Part shown: piece after piece, positions 16,059-24,564 of the stretch
Numbering within the stretch: the stretch's first letter is position 1
How the letters are laid out: each line of letters begins with the position of its first letter
Assembly: GCA_964643275.1 (NCBI GenBank)
Contig: CAZXRL010000001.1
Location: 1 to 64,000 of the forward strand
Length of the DNA stretch: 64,000 nt
Reading direction: 5' to 3'
Origin: Brevifilum sp964643275
GTDB taxonomy: Bacteria; Chloroflexota; Anaerolineae; Anaerolineales; Anaerolineaceae
Program-made: the position numbers and the translations under genes
Notes under the pieces: model-generated
Databases searched by the model: none
What the model was told of the DNA's origin: nothing
The model's input: the letters and a program-made list of their open reading frames with translations, nothing else

Positions 16059-17147
16059 GTGACAAATCATCAAACCAGCATCAAAGACCTGATCCTGAGA
16101 CCTTTTCTAGCCGCAACTTTAGGTGTATTAATTGGCGGTCTTTTCACCCTGCTCACCGGAAACTCACCTGGTGAAGCTTTCCGAGTCCTCATCTCTGCCG
16201 GTTTCGGTTGCGAGAGCAGTTCAAATTGTGCTTTACTGACAACCCTTCAATACGCGACACCCCTGATGCTTTCAGGGCTCTCAGCAGCGGTTGCTTTTCG
16301 GGCAGGGCTTTTCAGTATCGGTCAGGCGGGCCAAATGATCTTAGGGGCAGCAGCAGCCAATTGGATAGCCAGCCGGTTCACAATAGCCCCCTGGATCCAT
16401 CCTGCGGCCGCTCTGGCCGTCGCAATGACCTTCGGGATGGCGTATGCCCTGATACCTGCTGTTCTGAAACTATATTTTCAAATCAATGAAATTCTTTCGA
16501 CTATTCTCCTCAACTACATCGCCCTCTACCTGGTAGGGTTCATCCCATCCGGATTTGGTAACTGGATCCCAGAGAGCGCGCGACTCTCAACCATAGCTTA
16601 TGGCACCAAACTGAACGTCGGGTTCTTCATCGCGATTGGGATAATGATCATTGTCTACCTGTTCCTCTGGCGTACCTCTGCCGGCTATGAAATTCGGATG
16701 TCAGGCCAAAACCGGACCTTTTCCAAAGCTGGCGGCATTCACACCAATAGATCCATTTTTCTTGCGATGCTTGTTTCCGGTGCACTGGCAGGCATTGCTG
16801 GAGGGATTGAGGTGCTCGGTGTTCATTATAAATTTGTCACAAACTTCACAGGGCTTGATGAATTTGATGGCGTGATGGTCGCTCTGATCGGCATCAGCCA
16901 CCCTATTGGCATCTTCTTCTCTTCCATACTTCTGGGGGGCGTTCGCCTCGCTGCAATGACTGGCCTCTCAATCCAAATGGGTATTCCCCGCTCAATTGGC
17001 GGCATGATGACCGCCGTTATGGTGATCATCATGGGGGCGGATGGAATATACACAAGGATTAAAACTATGTTCTTATGCCTATACGAATTGTCCCTTAATA
17101 TTCGTAACAAAATAAAACAACGGGTTGGTGATAAGCCAACCCGTTGA
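16059..17147 (+). CDS. Orphan BMP-type ABC transporter permease
   Basis: A 362-residue permease of the nucleoside-transport class, clearly a paralogue of the permease at 19003-20106. Shared features are the FRVLI-[SA]-GF-x-CE loop, GLSAAVAFRAGLFSIGQAGQ and the YE-x-RMSG motif. GTG 16059 with AGGAAA eight bases upstream gives a normal start; the longer frame from 15960 has no ribosome-binding site and a polar extension. It has no ATPase or binding protein beside it on its own strand, and the full set lies convergently beyond 17.2 kb. It may exchange with the other permease or be a stranded remnant, though the frame is intact. Confidence 0.85.
   Translation: MTNHQTSIKDLILRPFLAATLGVLIGGLFTLLTGNSPGEAFRVLISAGFGCESSSNCALLTTLQYATPLMLSGLSAAVAFRAGLFSIGQAGQMILGAAAANWIASRFTIAPWIHPAAALAVAMTFGMAYALIPAVLKLYFQINEILSTILLNYIALYLVGFIPSGFGNWIPESARLSTIAYGTKLNVGFFIAIGIMIIVYLFLWRTSAGYEIRMSGQNRTFSKAGGIHTNRSIFLAMLVSGALAGIAGGIEVLGVHYKFVTNFTGLDEFDGVMVALIGISHPIGIFFSSILLGGVRLAAMTGLSIQMGIPRSIGGMMTAVMVIIMGADGIYTRIKTMFLCLYELSLNIRNKIKQRVGDKPTR
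17118..17146 (-). terminator. Terminator of the nucleoside-salvage operon inside the convergent permease end
   Basis: CAACGGGTTGG (17118-17128) and CCAACCCGTTG (17136-17146) form an 11-bp perfect stem with a 7-base loop. On the minus strand it is followed by TTTTATTTTG, so it terminates the leftward operon. It occupies the last codons and stop of the rightward orphan permease. Confidence 0.8.
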
Positions 17148-17173
17148 CAGACGATAAGTGTTCCAAATTCCGT

Positions 17174-17896
17174 TTATTTCTGATCATCCTCAGCAATGGC
17201 GACCATTGCTTCCAGGGCAATTTTTATCATGTTCATCTCGCCCTTATCGTAATCTTCCATACCCCACTCGGGTTTAATTTCTTTGTTCGTCCCATCAGAG
17301 GCATAAAGCGCGCCAGTCCGGTAACCACGGTACTGGCCAACGATGAACAATGTATCGCTTTCCATCTCGACAGACATGATCCCTGCTTTTTTCAATAGCC
17401 CAGGTTCCCAAGGTTCGGTGGGGCTATAGAACGCATCGCCAGCGATTCCTACGCCGACCGCGTAGGGGATTTCCAATCTATCGGCTGTATCAACTATTTG
17501 TCGCATGATCTCATAGGTCGGGACGGCAGGGAATTCAATCGGCAAGTAAGCTTTTGATGTCCCGCCTGCGCGTACCGTTCCACTGGCAATAATGATATCG
17601 CCAGGGGCTTGATGATCTTGAAAGACACCACAGGAACCGACCCGGATAAAGGTATCAGCACCCATGTTGGCGAGTTCCTCCATGCTGATAGCCACCACAG
17701 GACCACCCATGCCCGTCCCGCAGGAGGTCATCTTGATCCCCTTGTAGGTTCCCGTATACACCACGATCCCACGTTCATCACTGACCAGGGCCATGTCCTC
17801 AAATGAGTCAGCAATCCGCTTCGCACGGCTCTGCGACCCAGGACAAAAAACATATCGTGAAACATCTTCTGGCTCACATTTAATGTGAAATTCCAT
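17174..17896 (-). CDS. Nucleoside phosphorylase, uridine-phosphorylase-like
   Basis: A 240-residue member of the PNP/UDP family, which splits nucleosides with phosphate to base and (deoxy)ribose-1-phosphate. Visible motifs are the N-terminal phosphate-site loop PGSQSRAKRIADSFED, YTGTYKGIKMTSCGTGMGGP, FIRVGSCGVFQ and the ribose-binding MSVEMESDTLF. ALYASDGTNKE replaces the catalytic Asp region. The size fits hexameric uridine or purine phosphorylases, and uridine is the best guess. It is the last gene of a leftward operon containing a complete nucleoside importer, so it would process imported substrate. Confidence 0.85.
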   Translation of the reverse strand: MEFHIKCEPEDVSRYVFCPGSQSRAKRIADSFEDMALVSDERGIVVYTGTYKGIKMTSCGTGMGGPVVAISMEELANMGADTFIRVGSCGVFQDHQAPGDIIIASGTVRAGGTSKAYLPIEFPAVPTYEIMRQIVDTADRLEIPYAVGVGIAGDAFYSPTEPWEPGLLKKAGIMSVEMESDTLFIVGQYRGYRTGALYASDGTNKEIKPEWGMEDYDKGEMNMIKIALEAMVAIAEDDQK

Positions 17897-17986
17897 TTCT
17901 CTTCCTTTCGTCAGGTTAAGTTACGCCCCGGAAATTATGCCGAGGCGTAGTTTGATGATCTTTTAAGTAGAAGCCTATCCTGATAA

Positions 17987-19006
17987 TCAGGCGTCTGATT
18001 TTGCTTCGAGATTTTCATCAGTTTGCATATCTCGGGAGCTGAAAAACTTCCGTTTGTTAATCAATGTCGCTAATTTCGAACGCAATGCGACCAGCACAAG
18101 TGCAATGATCGTAAAAATGAAAGGCAGGACCTGAACAAGGCTGGGGGGAAGCTTTGTCACGTTCTGTAAGCGGATCGCTGCCGCGTCAGCAAAACCAAAA
18201 AACAATCCTGAAAAGTATACGGCTATGGGATGGTTAAGGCCAAATAATGCTGCAGAAATACCCAGCCAGCCTCGACCGTTACTCATGTTACGTGTGAAGA
18301 GCGTCAGGTGTCCAACCGAGAGAAAAGCACCACCAAGCGCGGCCAGGGCACCACTAATCACCAGCGCAAAAACCTGGACCCGCCTTACTTTGATGCCCAC
18401 AGTCCGGGCAGCTTCAATATTCTCACCAACAGCGCGGATATGCCGACCAAATTTTGTGTGAAACAGAACGAAGTATCCCAGCACACATAAGACCAATGCA
18501 GCGTATACGATAATATTGTAGCCGCTGACAATATCTCCAAATACAGGGATATCCTTGATTAAGGGTAGCTCCCAATCAGGCAATCGGACTATACTGGGAT
18601 CAGACCATGTGCCAACTTGACCAAACATAATCCGCATGACAAAGACGGTCATTTCCAAAAGCATCAGGTTGATCGCAATAGCCAGGATGACCAGGTTAAC
18701 TTCATATTTTATGTAGAGGAAAGCAAATATCGCGCCAAGAAGGCCGCCCGCAAGCATCGCGACAATCAACGCCAGGAATGTACTTATGCCGGCAGGCATC
18801 GGGAGAATGGAATTGTGTTGGATGTAATAAGCGCTGATAATCCCAAGAAACGCGCCTAAGAGCATCTTTCCTTCCAAAGCTAAATTGAGAACTCCCGCCC
18901 GATTGCAGATCGCGCCACCAAGCGCCGCCAGGATGATTGGTGTGCCTAATCGGATTGCACTGGCAAAAAGCGGAACAGTGAAAAAATTTAATATGTCTTG
19001 CATCAA
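17987..19006 (-). CDS. BMP-type ABC transporter permease (second operon, partner 2)
   Basis: A 339-residue membrane permease with the motifs TPIILAALGGAICNRAGVLN, LALEGKMLLGAFLG and GIKVRRVQVFALVISGALA. It forms the channel with the gene upstream, whose last four bases it overlaps (ATGA-type coupling). An ending rich in Asp/Glu after a basic segment (LATLINKRKFF) lies on the cytosolic side. Cargo is inferred as nucleosides from the flanking phosphorylase and hydrolase genes. Confidence 0.92.
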   Translation of the reverse strand: MMQDILNFFTVPLFASAIRLGTPIILAALGGAICNRAGVLNLALEGKMLLGAFLGIISAYYIQHNSILPMPAGISTFLALIVAMLAGGLLGAIFAFLYIKYEVNLVILAIAINLMLLEMTVFVMRIMFGQVGTWSDPSIVRLPDWELPLIKDIPVFGDIVSGYNIIVYAALVLCVLGYFVLFHTKFGRHIRAVGENIEAARTVGIKVRRVQVFALVISGALAALGGAFLSVGHLTLFTRNMSNGRGWLGISAALFGLNHPIAVYFSGLFFGFADAAAIRLQNVTKLPPSLVQVLPFIFTIIALVLVALRSKLATLINKRKFFSSRDMQTDENLEAKSDA

Positions 19007-20106
19007 TCACTTCCTTCTTCAACGGGCTGGTTTTTTGGTTGTTTTGCCAATTTTGCTCTAATCCAGGTTATCACATTCAAAAACAGCTTATCGGTTGCGA
19101 CAAACAGAATGATAAATGCAATGATCACACCGCCTAACTCGCGTGGGATCCGCAGCTGGATCTGCAATCCAAGTTGAGCACCCAATCTTACACCAGCAAA
19201 CAGAATGGCAACGATGACCACACCCAATGGGTGAGTCTGTCCGAGGATAGCAACGGACAAACCATCAAACCCCAGTCCCACAGAATAACCGGTCATGATT
19301 CTGCGGTTTACGCCCAGGACTTCAATGGCGCCCGCTAACCCGGCCAGTGCACCGCTGATGATCATACCGCGCAGAGCGGCTTTTTCATTCTTGATACCAC
19401 CGTATTTTGCAAATCGTGGCGCATTCCCTGACATTCGCTGTTCATAACCGAGTGAGGTTTTCCAAAGCAGAAAATAGATGGCCACAGCCATAAGAATAGC
19501 GATCACAAAACCAACGCCCCAGCGTGAACCGGGCAAAAAAGCTGGTAAGACAGCTGTCGGCTGAATAGTATGAGAATGCGCTGCAGATCCTGCATCCGCC
19601 CGTAGCGGAAAATTAACTGCCCATTCCAAACAAAGTATCGCAATCTCATTCAACATAATGGTTGAGATCAATTCATTAACCCCTAATTTAACTTTCAACA
19701 GGCCGGGAATGAAGCCGTAAAGACCGCCAACCACAACTGCTGCAATAATGATCACAATCGGATGGATCACATTCGGCAGGTGGAGCTGATATCCAAGCCA
19801 GGCAGCCATGACTGCGCCAAGCATCATCTGCCCTTCCTGTCCAAGACTGAACACGCCCGTCCGGAAAGCCACCAAAGCTGATAAGCCCGTAAGAATCAGA
19901 GGCGTAGAGCGTTCCAAGGTCGAAACGAACGTGCATCGATTAATGGTCTCACAACTGAACCCCGAATTGATCAAGACTCTGAATGTATCCAGCGGATTGT
20001 TGCCGGTTGATAGTACAAGAATTGCAGCAACAATCAGGCCAGCAACGATCGCCAGAACCGGGACTAAGAGCGTATTATAGAACTTCTCACGTTTTGCTTT
20101 ATCCAT
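19003..20106 (-). CDS. BMP-type ABC transporter permease (second operon, partner 1)
   Basis: A 367-residue membrane permease. Motifs include NPLDTFRVLINSGFSCE, TGLSALVAFRTGVFSLGQEG, GVNELISTIMLNEIA and YEQRMSGNAPRFAKYGGI. It shares a Cys pair in the first outside loop (SCETINRC) with the orphan permease at 16059, which may form a disulfide. The C-terminal tail is basic and polar. It lies between the ATPase gene and the second permease, the normal order. Confidence 0.92.
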   Translation of the reverse strand: MDKAKREKFYNTLLVPVLAIVAGLIVAAILVLSTGNNPLDTFRVLINSGFSCETINRCTFVSTLERSTPLILTGLSALVAFRTGVFSLGQEGQMMLGAVMAAWLGYQLHLPNVIHPIVIIIAAVVVGGLYGFIPGLLKVKLGVNELISTIMLNEIAILCLEWAVNFPLRADAGSAAHSHTIQPTAVLPAFLPGSRWGVGFVIAILMAVAIYFLLWKTSLGYEQRMSGNAPRFAKYGGIKNEKAALRGMIISGALAGLAGAIEVLGVNRRIMTGYSVGLGFDGLSVAILGQTHPLGVVIVAILFAGVRLGAQLGLQIQLRIPRELGGVIIAFIILFVATDKLFLNVITWIRAKLAKQPKNQPVEEGSD

Positions 20107-20126
20107 ATCTATGCCTCGATCTTTGC

Positions 20127-21710
20127 TCAGCCTATATCAGGAAGTTGATCAACCGGTGCGGTCACACGCTGATAGGTACCGGAATCCGGATCATCCAAGC
20201 TGCCGCCTGCCATCAAAATACCCAGCTTCTCTTCAGTTACTTCAGATATGTCAAACTCACCCAGGATCTGTCCTCGATAGATTACCGCCACCCGGTCACT
20301 CAGGGACATAATTTCATCCAACTCAACTGATACCAGCAGAACACCAGCACCTTCATCGCGGGCTTCAATCAATGTCTTATGGACAAATTCTATACTGCCG
20401 ACATCAAGTCCGCGCGTTGGCTGGTTGGCAAGAATAAAATTGGGTTTATGGGAAAGCTCCCTCCCCACGACAATCTTCTGCATGTTCCCCCCAGAAAGTG
20501 TATCCACACTGCCGCCCGGTTTTGCGCCATGAACATCGAAGTTATCAATGATTTGACCCGCAAAATCAGCAACTTTTCTTGCCTGAATGAACCCAAATCT
20601 ATTGAATTGGGGTTGCCGCTGCCTGCTGAGCAGAACATTCTCGTCCAGATTGGTGTGCAGGTTCAGCCCCATATGGATCCGGTCTTCCGGGATATGTGCC
20701 ATGCCATTTTTCCGTCGCTGCTCCACCGATCCCTGGGTAACAAATTTCCCATCCAGTTTTATCGTCCCGGATTCAACCGGGCGTATTCCGGCAATAGCCT
20801 CAGCAAGTTCAGTTTGTCCATTGCCGCTTACACCTGCAATACCCAATATTTCACCCGAACGGACTGACAGTGACAGATCCACAACAGCAGGATAGCCGTT
20901 ATCTGAAGCCACTGTTATTTTCTCGGCTTCAAAAACCAAGTCGCCGGGTTTTGCAAATTCTTTTTTGACATTGAAGAGAACATCGCGTCCAACCATCATG
21001 CGTGCCATCTCGGGTATATCGGTGTCAGCCACATCTTTTGTTCCGACATTCTTTCCGTCGCGCATGACCGTCACCCGGTCTGCTACCTCAATCACTTCAA
21101 CCAGTTTGTGGGTGATAAAGATGATCGTTTGTCCCTGTTCCTTGGAAAGACGTTTTACAACTTCCATAAGATCACGGACTTCCTGAGGGGTCAGAACTGC
21201 CGTGGGCTCATCAAGGATCAGGATTTTTGTGTTCCTCTGCAAAGTCTTTAATATCTCAACCCGTTGCTGCATACCTACAGGAAGTTCACCGACCTTCGCT
21301 TTTGGATCTACCGGCAGCCCGTATTTTTCTGCAAGTTTGTTGACGAGTTCTATTTCTTCTTTTTGCTTTAACCAGCCATATTTATTGGGTTCCATCCCCA
21401 ACATAATGTTCTGAGCGACAGTAAATGAAGGCACAAGCATGAAATGTTGGTGAACCATTCCAATTCCCAGCCCGATTGCATCATCCGGATGGGTGATTTT
21501 AACAGATTGGTCATGAATGAGAATTTCCCCGGAATCGGGTTTTATAAGACCATAGAGGATGTTCATTAATGTTGATTTCCCGGCGCCATTCTCTCCCACA
21601 AGAGCATGGATCTCCCCATCTCGAACTGAAAAATCCACATGATCATTTGCCTGGACCTCAGTTGAAGAAAAGTATTTGGAAATACCGCGCATTTCTACTG
21701 CGTTAGCCAT
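20127..21710 (-). CDS. BMP-type ABC transporter ATPase (second operon)
   Basis: A 527-residue tandem ATPase. Domain one has GENGAGKSTLMNIL, signature LPVGMQQRVEIL and LILDEPTAVLTPQE. Domain two has GVSGNGQTELAEAI, LSGGNMQKIVVGREL and ANQPTRGLDVGS. These variants are typical of the nucleoside-uptake group. It drives the two permeases that follow on the same strand. It differs from the first ATPase (7609) in length and signature, so the operons are not a recent duplication. Confidence 0.93.
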   Translation of the reverse strand: MANAVEMRGISKYFSSTEVQANDHVDFSVRDGEIHALVGENGAGKSTLMNILYGLIKPDSGEILIHDQSVKITHPDDAIGLGIGMVHQHFMLVPSFTVAQNIMLGMEPNKYGWLKQKEEIELVNKLAEKYGLPVDPKAKVGELPVGMQQRVEILKTLQRNTKILILDEPTAVLTPQEVRDLMEVVKRLSKEQGQTIIFITHKLVEVIEVADRVTVMRDGKNVGTKDVADTDIPEMARMMVGRDVLFNVKKEFAKPGDLVFEAEKITVASDNGYPAVVDLSLSVRSGEILGIAGVSGNGQTELAEAIAGIRPVESGTIKLDGKFVTQGSVEQRRKNGMAHIPEDRIHMGLNLHTNLDENVLLSRQRQPQFNRFGFIQARKVADFAGQIIDNFDVHGAKPGGSVDTLSGGNMQKIVVGRELSHKPNFILANQPTRGLDVGSIEFVHKTLIEARDEGAGVLLVSVELDEIMSLSDRVAVIYRGQILGEFDISEVTEEKLGILMAGGSLDDPDSGTYQRVTAPVDQLPDIG

Positions 21711-21723
21711 AATCTATCCTTAG

Positions 21724-21755
21724 ACCAGCCCTGAGGAGTGTTCCCCAGGGCTGGT
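21724..21755 (-). terminator. Intercistronic hairpin between binding protein and ATPase
   Basis: ACCAGCCCTG (21724-21733) pairs perfectly with CAGGGCTGGT (21746-21755). No T-run follows on the minus strand. The position, just after the binding-protein gene, mirrors the hairpin of the first BMP operon. Confidence 0.7.
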
Positions 21756-21779
21756 TAGATCTATCGTAAATTGGATGTG

Positions 21780-22850
21780 TTATTTTAACGGAGAGCAGGC
21801 TTCTGTCTCCAAACCCGGATCGGTCAGCGCATTACAAACGGTGTATTCGCCGGCCAGAATCTTTGCCCGGTATTCTTCAACTAAAGCTTCAACGTCGTCA
21901 AGCTGAGCGACCATGTCTTCGGGACCTTCATCGCGGAATGTCGTTGAACCTTCGTCCCAGGAAAGACCGGCAGCGCCATCTGCCATACCAATCTCCATGA
22001 AACCACCCTGGAAAGTACCGTCAAGTACCATCTCAATGGGCATGAAGGTTGTGATATCAACGCGCTTGATCATTGAAACAATAACGTGGCCGGGGGCAAC
22101 AAAGTCCTGGTTGGAGTCCACGCCAATGGAGTAGAGGCCATATTCCTGCGAAGCGGCCAGAACACCCTCACCGGAACGACCGGCGATCTGAAAAACAATA
22201 TCCGCACCGGCGTCATATTGAGCAGCCGCAGTTTCCTTACCCAAAGTGGGGTTGGAGAAGTCAAAACCAAGATAGCTCACCATGACGTCACAATCGGGGC
22301 AGACTTCCAGAACGCCCTGCTTGTAACCATAGAAGAACTGGTTCAGACCAGGGGCATCACCACCAACAACGGCACCAACAATCTTCGATTCGGTCAATGA
22401 ACCGGCAACAAGTCCAGCCAGGAAACTGGATTCATGCACATTGATCTGGAATGCGATCAGGTTATCAGGCAGTTCATCTGCGAAGACCTCTGACGGAGAG
22501 GCAAATTTCTGTTCCGGGAATTCAGCAGCAATATTCAGGAGCAATTCTGCATCCCAGGCCAGCGGCATGATCACGTCATAACCTTGCGCGATCGCGCTCC
22601 GTAATGCTGATTCATGCTCAGCAATACCCTGAGTCTCAATGACAACAGCTGTTACGGGCAGTTCTTCGTTTGCACGATCGATGCCACGGGCGGCTGAGTC
22701 AATGAATGAGCGATCACCCAATGGGTTCGGTGTTAGCAGTGCTGCAGTTACGCCTTCATCTTCTTCAGCTTCAGCTGCCGGACCACATGCGGTCAGCACC
22801 AAAGTGAATGCAAGAAGGATTGAGATAACGAACAAGAAACGGCTTTTCAT
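21780..22850 (-). CDS. BMP-family nucleoside-binding lipoprotein (second operon)
   Basis: A 356-residue binding protein. The signal peptide MKSRFLFVISILLAFTLVLT ends in the lipobox LTAC. Family motifs are LLTPNPLGDRSFIDSAARGI, GYDVIMPLAWDAE, FQINVHESSFLAGLVAG and VFQIAGRSGEGVLAA. The longer frame to 22955 runs through leader sequence. ATG 22850 has GGAGAAAAG as ribosome-binding site and gives a proper signal peptide. It is the first gene of the leftward transport operon ending in the phosphorylase. Confidence 0.93.
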   Translation of the reverse strand: MKSRFLFVISILLAFTLVLTACGPAAEAEEDEGVTAALLTPNPLGDRSFIDSAARGIDRANEELPVTAVVIETQGIAEHESALRSAIAQGYDVIMPLAWDAELLLNIAAEFPEQKFASPSEVFADELPDNLIAFQINVHESSFLAGLVAGSLTESKIVGAVVGGDAPGLNQFFYGYKQGVLEVCPDCDVMVSYLGFDFSNPTLGKETAAAQYDAGADIVFQIAGRSGEGVLAASQEYGLYSIGVDSNQDFVAPGHVIVSMIKRVDITTFMPIEMVLDGTFQGGFMEIGMADGAAGLSWDEGSTTFRDEGPEDMVAQLDDVEALVEEYRAKILAGEYTVCNALTDPGLETEACSPLK

Positions 22851-23060
22851 TCTTTTCTCCTTATTTCGGGAATTAATCAATGGGTAAACAGACAAGCTTT
22901 TCTCAAAATTTCGCAATCTTTTACCGAAACCACCTCCTTCTATGTTAAGTGGCAATTAACAAATTACGTCATATTTTATCATATTGTTAGACAATTAAAA
23001 CAATATTCATAGTTATTAATGTTAAAGTACTTACTTCTTCAGATTCCCTGTTTATGATAC

Positions 23061-23618
23061 TTACTCTAAATCCAGTAATTTCAACAGGCGCACTCGATAC
23101 GTGATGTTACGGTCCGGTTTTTCGGGGGCAACTTTGGATGCCTCCTTGAAAAAGTGATCCAGATCCCGCCCCATTTCTGCACCGCGTTTTGTGTGCATAT
23201 CAATAGCATAATCCGGGACATCAGGGACCTCGTCTGTTTGTTTGAGCCAGTTTAGCAATTCATCACTTGATCGGTCTTTTTCACTCTCACATAAATAACG
23301 GACAGCGTGGATCGCAAACAAAGGTCTGTCCAGGGCGCCTTGACTGAATCGGGTATGCATTTCATACAATGCATTGATTAACAGAGGGGCTTGAGGATTA
23401 CCCAGACCGACATCTTCGACCGAGATGACGATCAATCGGATCCAGAGTTTTTCCTCCAATTCCGGACTGGTCCGGATCAACTCGTAAGCCAATCTTGCGG
23501 CGTTCTCAGTGTGCCCACGTCGGATTTCCTTTTGCAAAGCCGAAATGACCTCATCAGCGGGTAAATCATGATAAGTTTTGACTTTTTGCCATGGATCGGG
23601 AGGTAAGGTAACTTTCAT
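23061..23618 (-). CDS. Free-standing RarA/MgsA C-terminal-like protein
   Basis: A 185-residue soluble protein that resembles the C-terminal oligomerisation region of the AAA+ clamp-loader-like ATPase RarA (MgsA). The resemblance lies in EVISALQKEIRRG, IRLIVISVEDVGLGNPQA, AIHAVRYLCESEKDRSSDE and DMHTKRGAEMGRDLDHFF. No P-loop or AAA+ domain is present, so it is not an ATPase. It sits 16 bases after the nucleoside hydrolase gene, last in an apparent operon with that hydrolase and an amidohydrolase. A role in nucleotide metabolism rather than DNA repair is possible but unproven. Confidence 0.65.
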   Translation of the reverse strand: MKVTLPPDPWQKVKTYHDLPADEVISALQKEIRRGHTENAARLAYELIRTSPELEEKLWIRLIVISVEDVGLGNPQAPLLINALYEMHTRFSQGALDRPLFAIHAVRYLCESEKDRSSDELLNWLKQTDEVPDVPDYAIDMHTKRGAEMGRDLDHFFKEASKVAPEKPDRNITYRVRLLKLLDLE

Positions 23619-23634
23619 TATAATTAAACCCTTT

Positions 23635-24564
23635 CTAGGCTGCGGCCATCTTTAATAATTGGTAAAAACGCTCAGCGTCAACTTTGAGGATGATGTTCAC
23701 ATTTGGTGGATTTTTGGATAATCCCCACCAATCCACAACTGTCATGCCCCGGCTCAGCTGTCCCATACGTTCAATCTGGACAAATTTTTCCACGGACTCA
23801 ATGACAATATCCGGCTCCATCAATACAGCCATCGCCAGGGGATCAGCGGCGTAACTCATCTCACGGTTGAGCACTTGTCTTAAGAACTCAAGTGTCTTTT
23901 TGGTAATCTTCTTGAGAAACCTGCTTCTGGGATTATCAAAATTGAGCAATACCTCGAAATCCTCAATCGCCATACCATGCGCAATTGTTGCTTCCCAGGA
24001 AACCATGGTTAAACCCGGCCAGTTATCAAATACAACTGCAGCCGCATCAGGGTCTGCAAAGATATTGAATTCAGCAGGCAGATTGGGGGTGTTGCCCTGG
24101 GCATAATGTGCGCCGCCCATGATCACCAGCTTTTTATAATAAGTGGGCAACTCTGGGTCTAAGCGGAGGGCCAAGGCCAGGTTTGTGAGCGGGCCAATGG
24201 CGATCAGCTCCAATTCTCCGGGGTTTTCCTTACCCAGCCGGATCAAGGCTAATGCCGCCGGTTCATCTTCCAATTTTCGTGAGGACTTAGGGATATCAAC
24301 ACCTCCCAGGCCATCTTCGCCGTGGACATAGCTTGCATCCTCGCCCTGTTCCACCAATGCGGTCTTTGATCCCGCAAAAACCGGGATAGGCCCAGCATCC
24401 AGGACATCCAATATTTTCAAGGCATTCTTTGAGGTATGCGCCACACCTACATTCCCTGCAACCGTGGTAATCGCTTCAATTTTTACATTGGGATGCTGAT
24501 GGGCCATCATAATCGCCTCAGCATCATCAATACCGGGGTCGCAGTCAATCACAATCCGCTTCAT
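23635..24564 (-). CDS. Nucleoside hydrolase (inosine-uridine preferring type)
   Basis: A 309-residue hydrolase that cleaves ribonucleosides to base and ribose. The calcium-binding N-terminal motif IDCDPGIDDAEA is intact. Other family parts are ITTVAGNVGVAHTSKNAL, IGPLTNLALALRLDP, LVIMGGAH, EFNIFADPDAA and YAADPLAMAVL with the late Asp. The ATG overlaps the amidohydrolase stop by four bases. Next to two nucleoside importers, it should supply free bases and ribose from imported nucleosides. Confidence 0.93.
   Translation of the reverse strand: MKRIVIDCDPGIDDAEAIMMAHQHPNVKIEAITTVAGNVGVAHTSKNALKILDVLDAGPIPVFAGSKTALVEQGEDASYVHGEDGLGGVDIPKSSRKLEDEPAALALIRLGKENPGELELIAIGPLTNLALALRLDPELPTYYKKLVIMGGAHYAQGNTPNLPAEFNIFADPDAAAVVFDNWPGLTMVSWEATIAHGMAIEDFEVLLNFDNPRSRFLKKITKKTLEFLRQVLNREMSYAADPLAMAVLMEPDIVIESVEKFVQIERMGQLSRGMTVVDWWGLSKNPPNVNIILKVDAERFYQLLKMAAA

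Noticed and set aside
22855..22955. A 35-residue N-terminal extension of the second BMP protein
   Set aside because: It would place the signal peptide inside the protein; the ATG at 22850 has its own ribosome-binding site and a normal lipoprotein signal.
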